Source: Planctomycetota bacterium (GTDB lineage Bacteria > Planctomycetota > PUPC01 > JACPCR01). Taken from it: DNA of 5,432 nucleotides. Shown here piece by piece: positions 4,977 through 5,432 of the stretch. Position 1 is the first letter of the stretch. Each line of letters starts with the position of its first letter. Position numbers and translations under genes: made by a program. The notes under the pieces are model-generated. The model saw nothing but the letters and a program-made list of their open reading frames with translations. It did no database searches and was not told the DNA's origin. Where the stretch lies: contig JASLXP010000816.1 in assembly GCA_030740295.1 (NCBI GenBank), forward strand, positions 1 through 5,432. Reading direction: 5' to 3'.

Positions 4977-5432
4977 CTATTTGGTGCCCTGCATCTTTGT
5001 CATGATAAACGCCTGCAGGTTGCGCATGGTGGTCACTGAGATGAAGAGCTGCTCGGAGACGCGGTCTTTTCTGATGAACAATGCGCCGAGGATGGGCACG
5101 TCCGTCATGGCAAGCTGTTCGGCCAGTTGCGCGGCGGTCTCGCTGCCTTCTTCTTTTTCCACAGCGGCCGCCAGCTTCATGAGTTTGAGTGACATGGTGC
5201 CGAGCGGCTTTTCTGTGAAGCTTGCACGAATGTCTGCCAGATCCCGGGGGAGACCGCCTCGGGACCGGCTACTGTCGATAGCAGCATCTGTAGCCCACTG
5301 AATGGACGTGCCGAAGGAGAGGATGGACAGGTCCGGCAGATGCGCCATCTCGAAGGTGACAAGCCCTTGATTCTTACCCGCTGTCTCTGCCAGCGATTCC
5401 ACCTTGACGCCTTTGAAGGACCGTCTCCGTAC
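4977..5432 (-). CDS. Uncharacterised protein, C-terminal part (runs off right edge)
   Basis: The frame is open to the window edge, giving 151 residues ending at the TAG (4977-4979). A GTG lies at 5402, but the frame continues upstream without a stop and no ribosome binding site precedes that GTG, so the true start is probably outside. The middle (about residues 75-108) is Ala-, Lys- and Glu-rich and likely helical (KLMKLAAAVEKEEGSETAAQ). The end has DVPILGALFIRKDRVSEQLF then ISVTT, which resembles the VPILGxLF...ELLIxIT tail of bacterial secretins. The helical region before it does not fit a secretin barrel, so this is only a weak hint. No cysteines, membrane segment or catalytic motif are visible. 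Function not recognised. Confidence 0.7.
   Translation of the reverse strand, partial: VRRRSFKGVKVESLAETAGKNQGLVTFEMAHLPDLSILSFGTSIQWATDAAIDSSRSRGGLPRDLADIRASFTEKPLGTMSLKLMKLAAAVEKEEGSETAAQLAEQLAMTDVPILGALFIRKDRVSEQLFISVTTMRNLQAFIMTKMQGTK

Overview
The window looks like moderately GC-rich bacterial chromosome from an environmental lineage. The gene styles are a large TIM-barrel sugar phosphate isomerase/epimerase, membrane-anchored PDZ proteins and a probable LamG-like-plus-PDZ protein. They are reminiscent of the Planctomycetota/Verrucomicrobiota group, but this assignment is inference from gene style and is weak. There is no rRNA, tRNA, CRISPR array, transposase or integrase that I can recognise.

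Layout. Positions 1-1732 hold two minus-strand genes reading leftward. The first is a protein with an N-terminal membrane segment, a coiled coil and a C-terminal PDZ domain (968-1732). The second, 76 nt downstream, is larger, is cut by the left edge, and has an N-terminal membrane anchor, a probable jelly-roll-like middle and the start of a PDZ domain (1-891). A hairpin between them contains the likely ribosome binding site of the second gene. Positions 1733-1962 form a divergent promoter region. Positions 1963-2967 encode a complete sugar phosphate isomerase/epimerase on the plus strand. It is followed by an exact 26-bp tandem duplication that includes its stop codon, then by a strong intrinsic terminator (3034-3060).

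Positions 3061-3360 have no convincing gene, only a stop-free minus-strand remnant (3059-3271) and a possible promoter set very close to the next start. Positions 3361-4042 carry a tight two-gene unit: a 76-residue charged helical protein and a 149-residue HNH nuclease-like protein, separated by one base. Positions 4043-4507 have no convincing gene but contain inverted repeats. Positions 4508-4714 encode a 68-residue zinc-ribbon protein, followed by an inverted repeat. A minus-strand gene runs in from the right edge (4977-5432) and is seen only in its C-terminal part.

How the genes relate. The two PDZ proteins probably form one operon acting at the inner membrane or periplasm. The isomerase looks like a single-gene transcription unit. 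The small protein and HNH protein are almost certainly translated together, and they are the best candidate in the window for an incompletely described system, possibly a defence or toxin-antitoxin-like module. That function is inference: the sequence shows the pairing and the nuclease motif, not the role.
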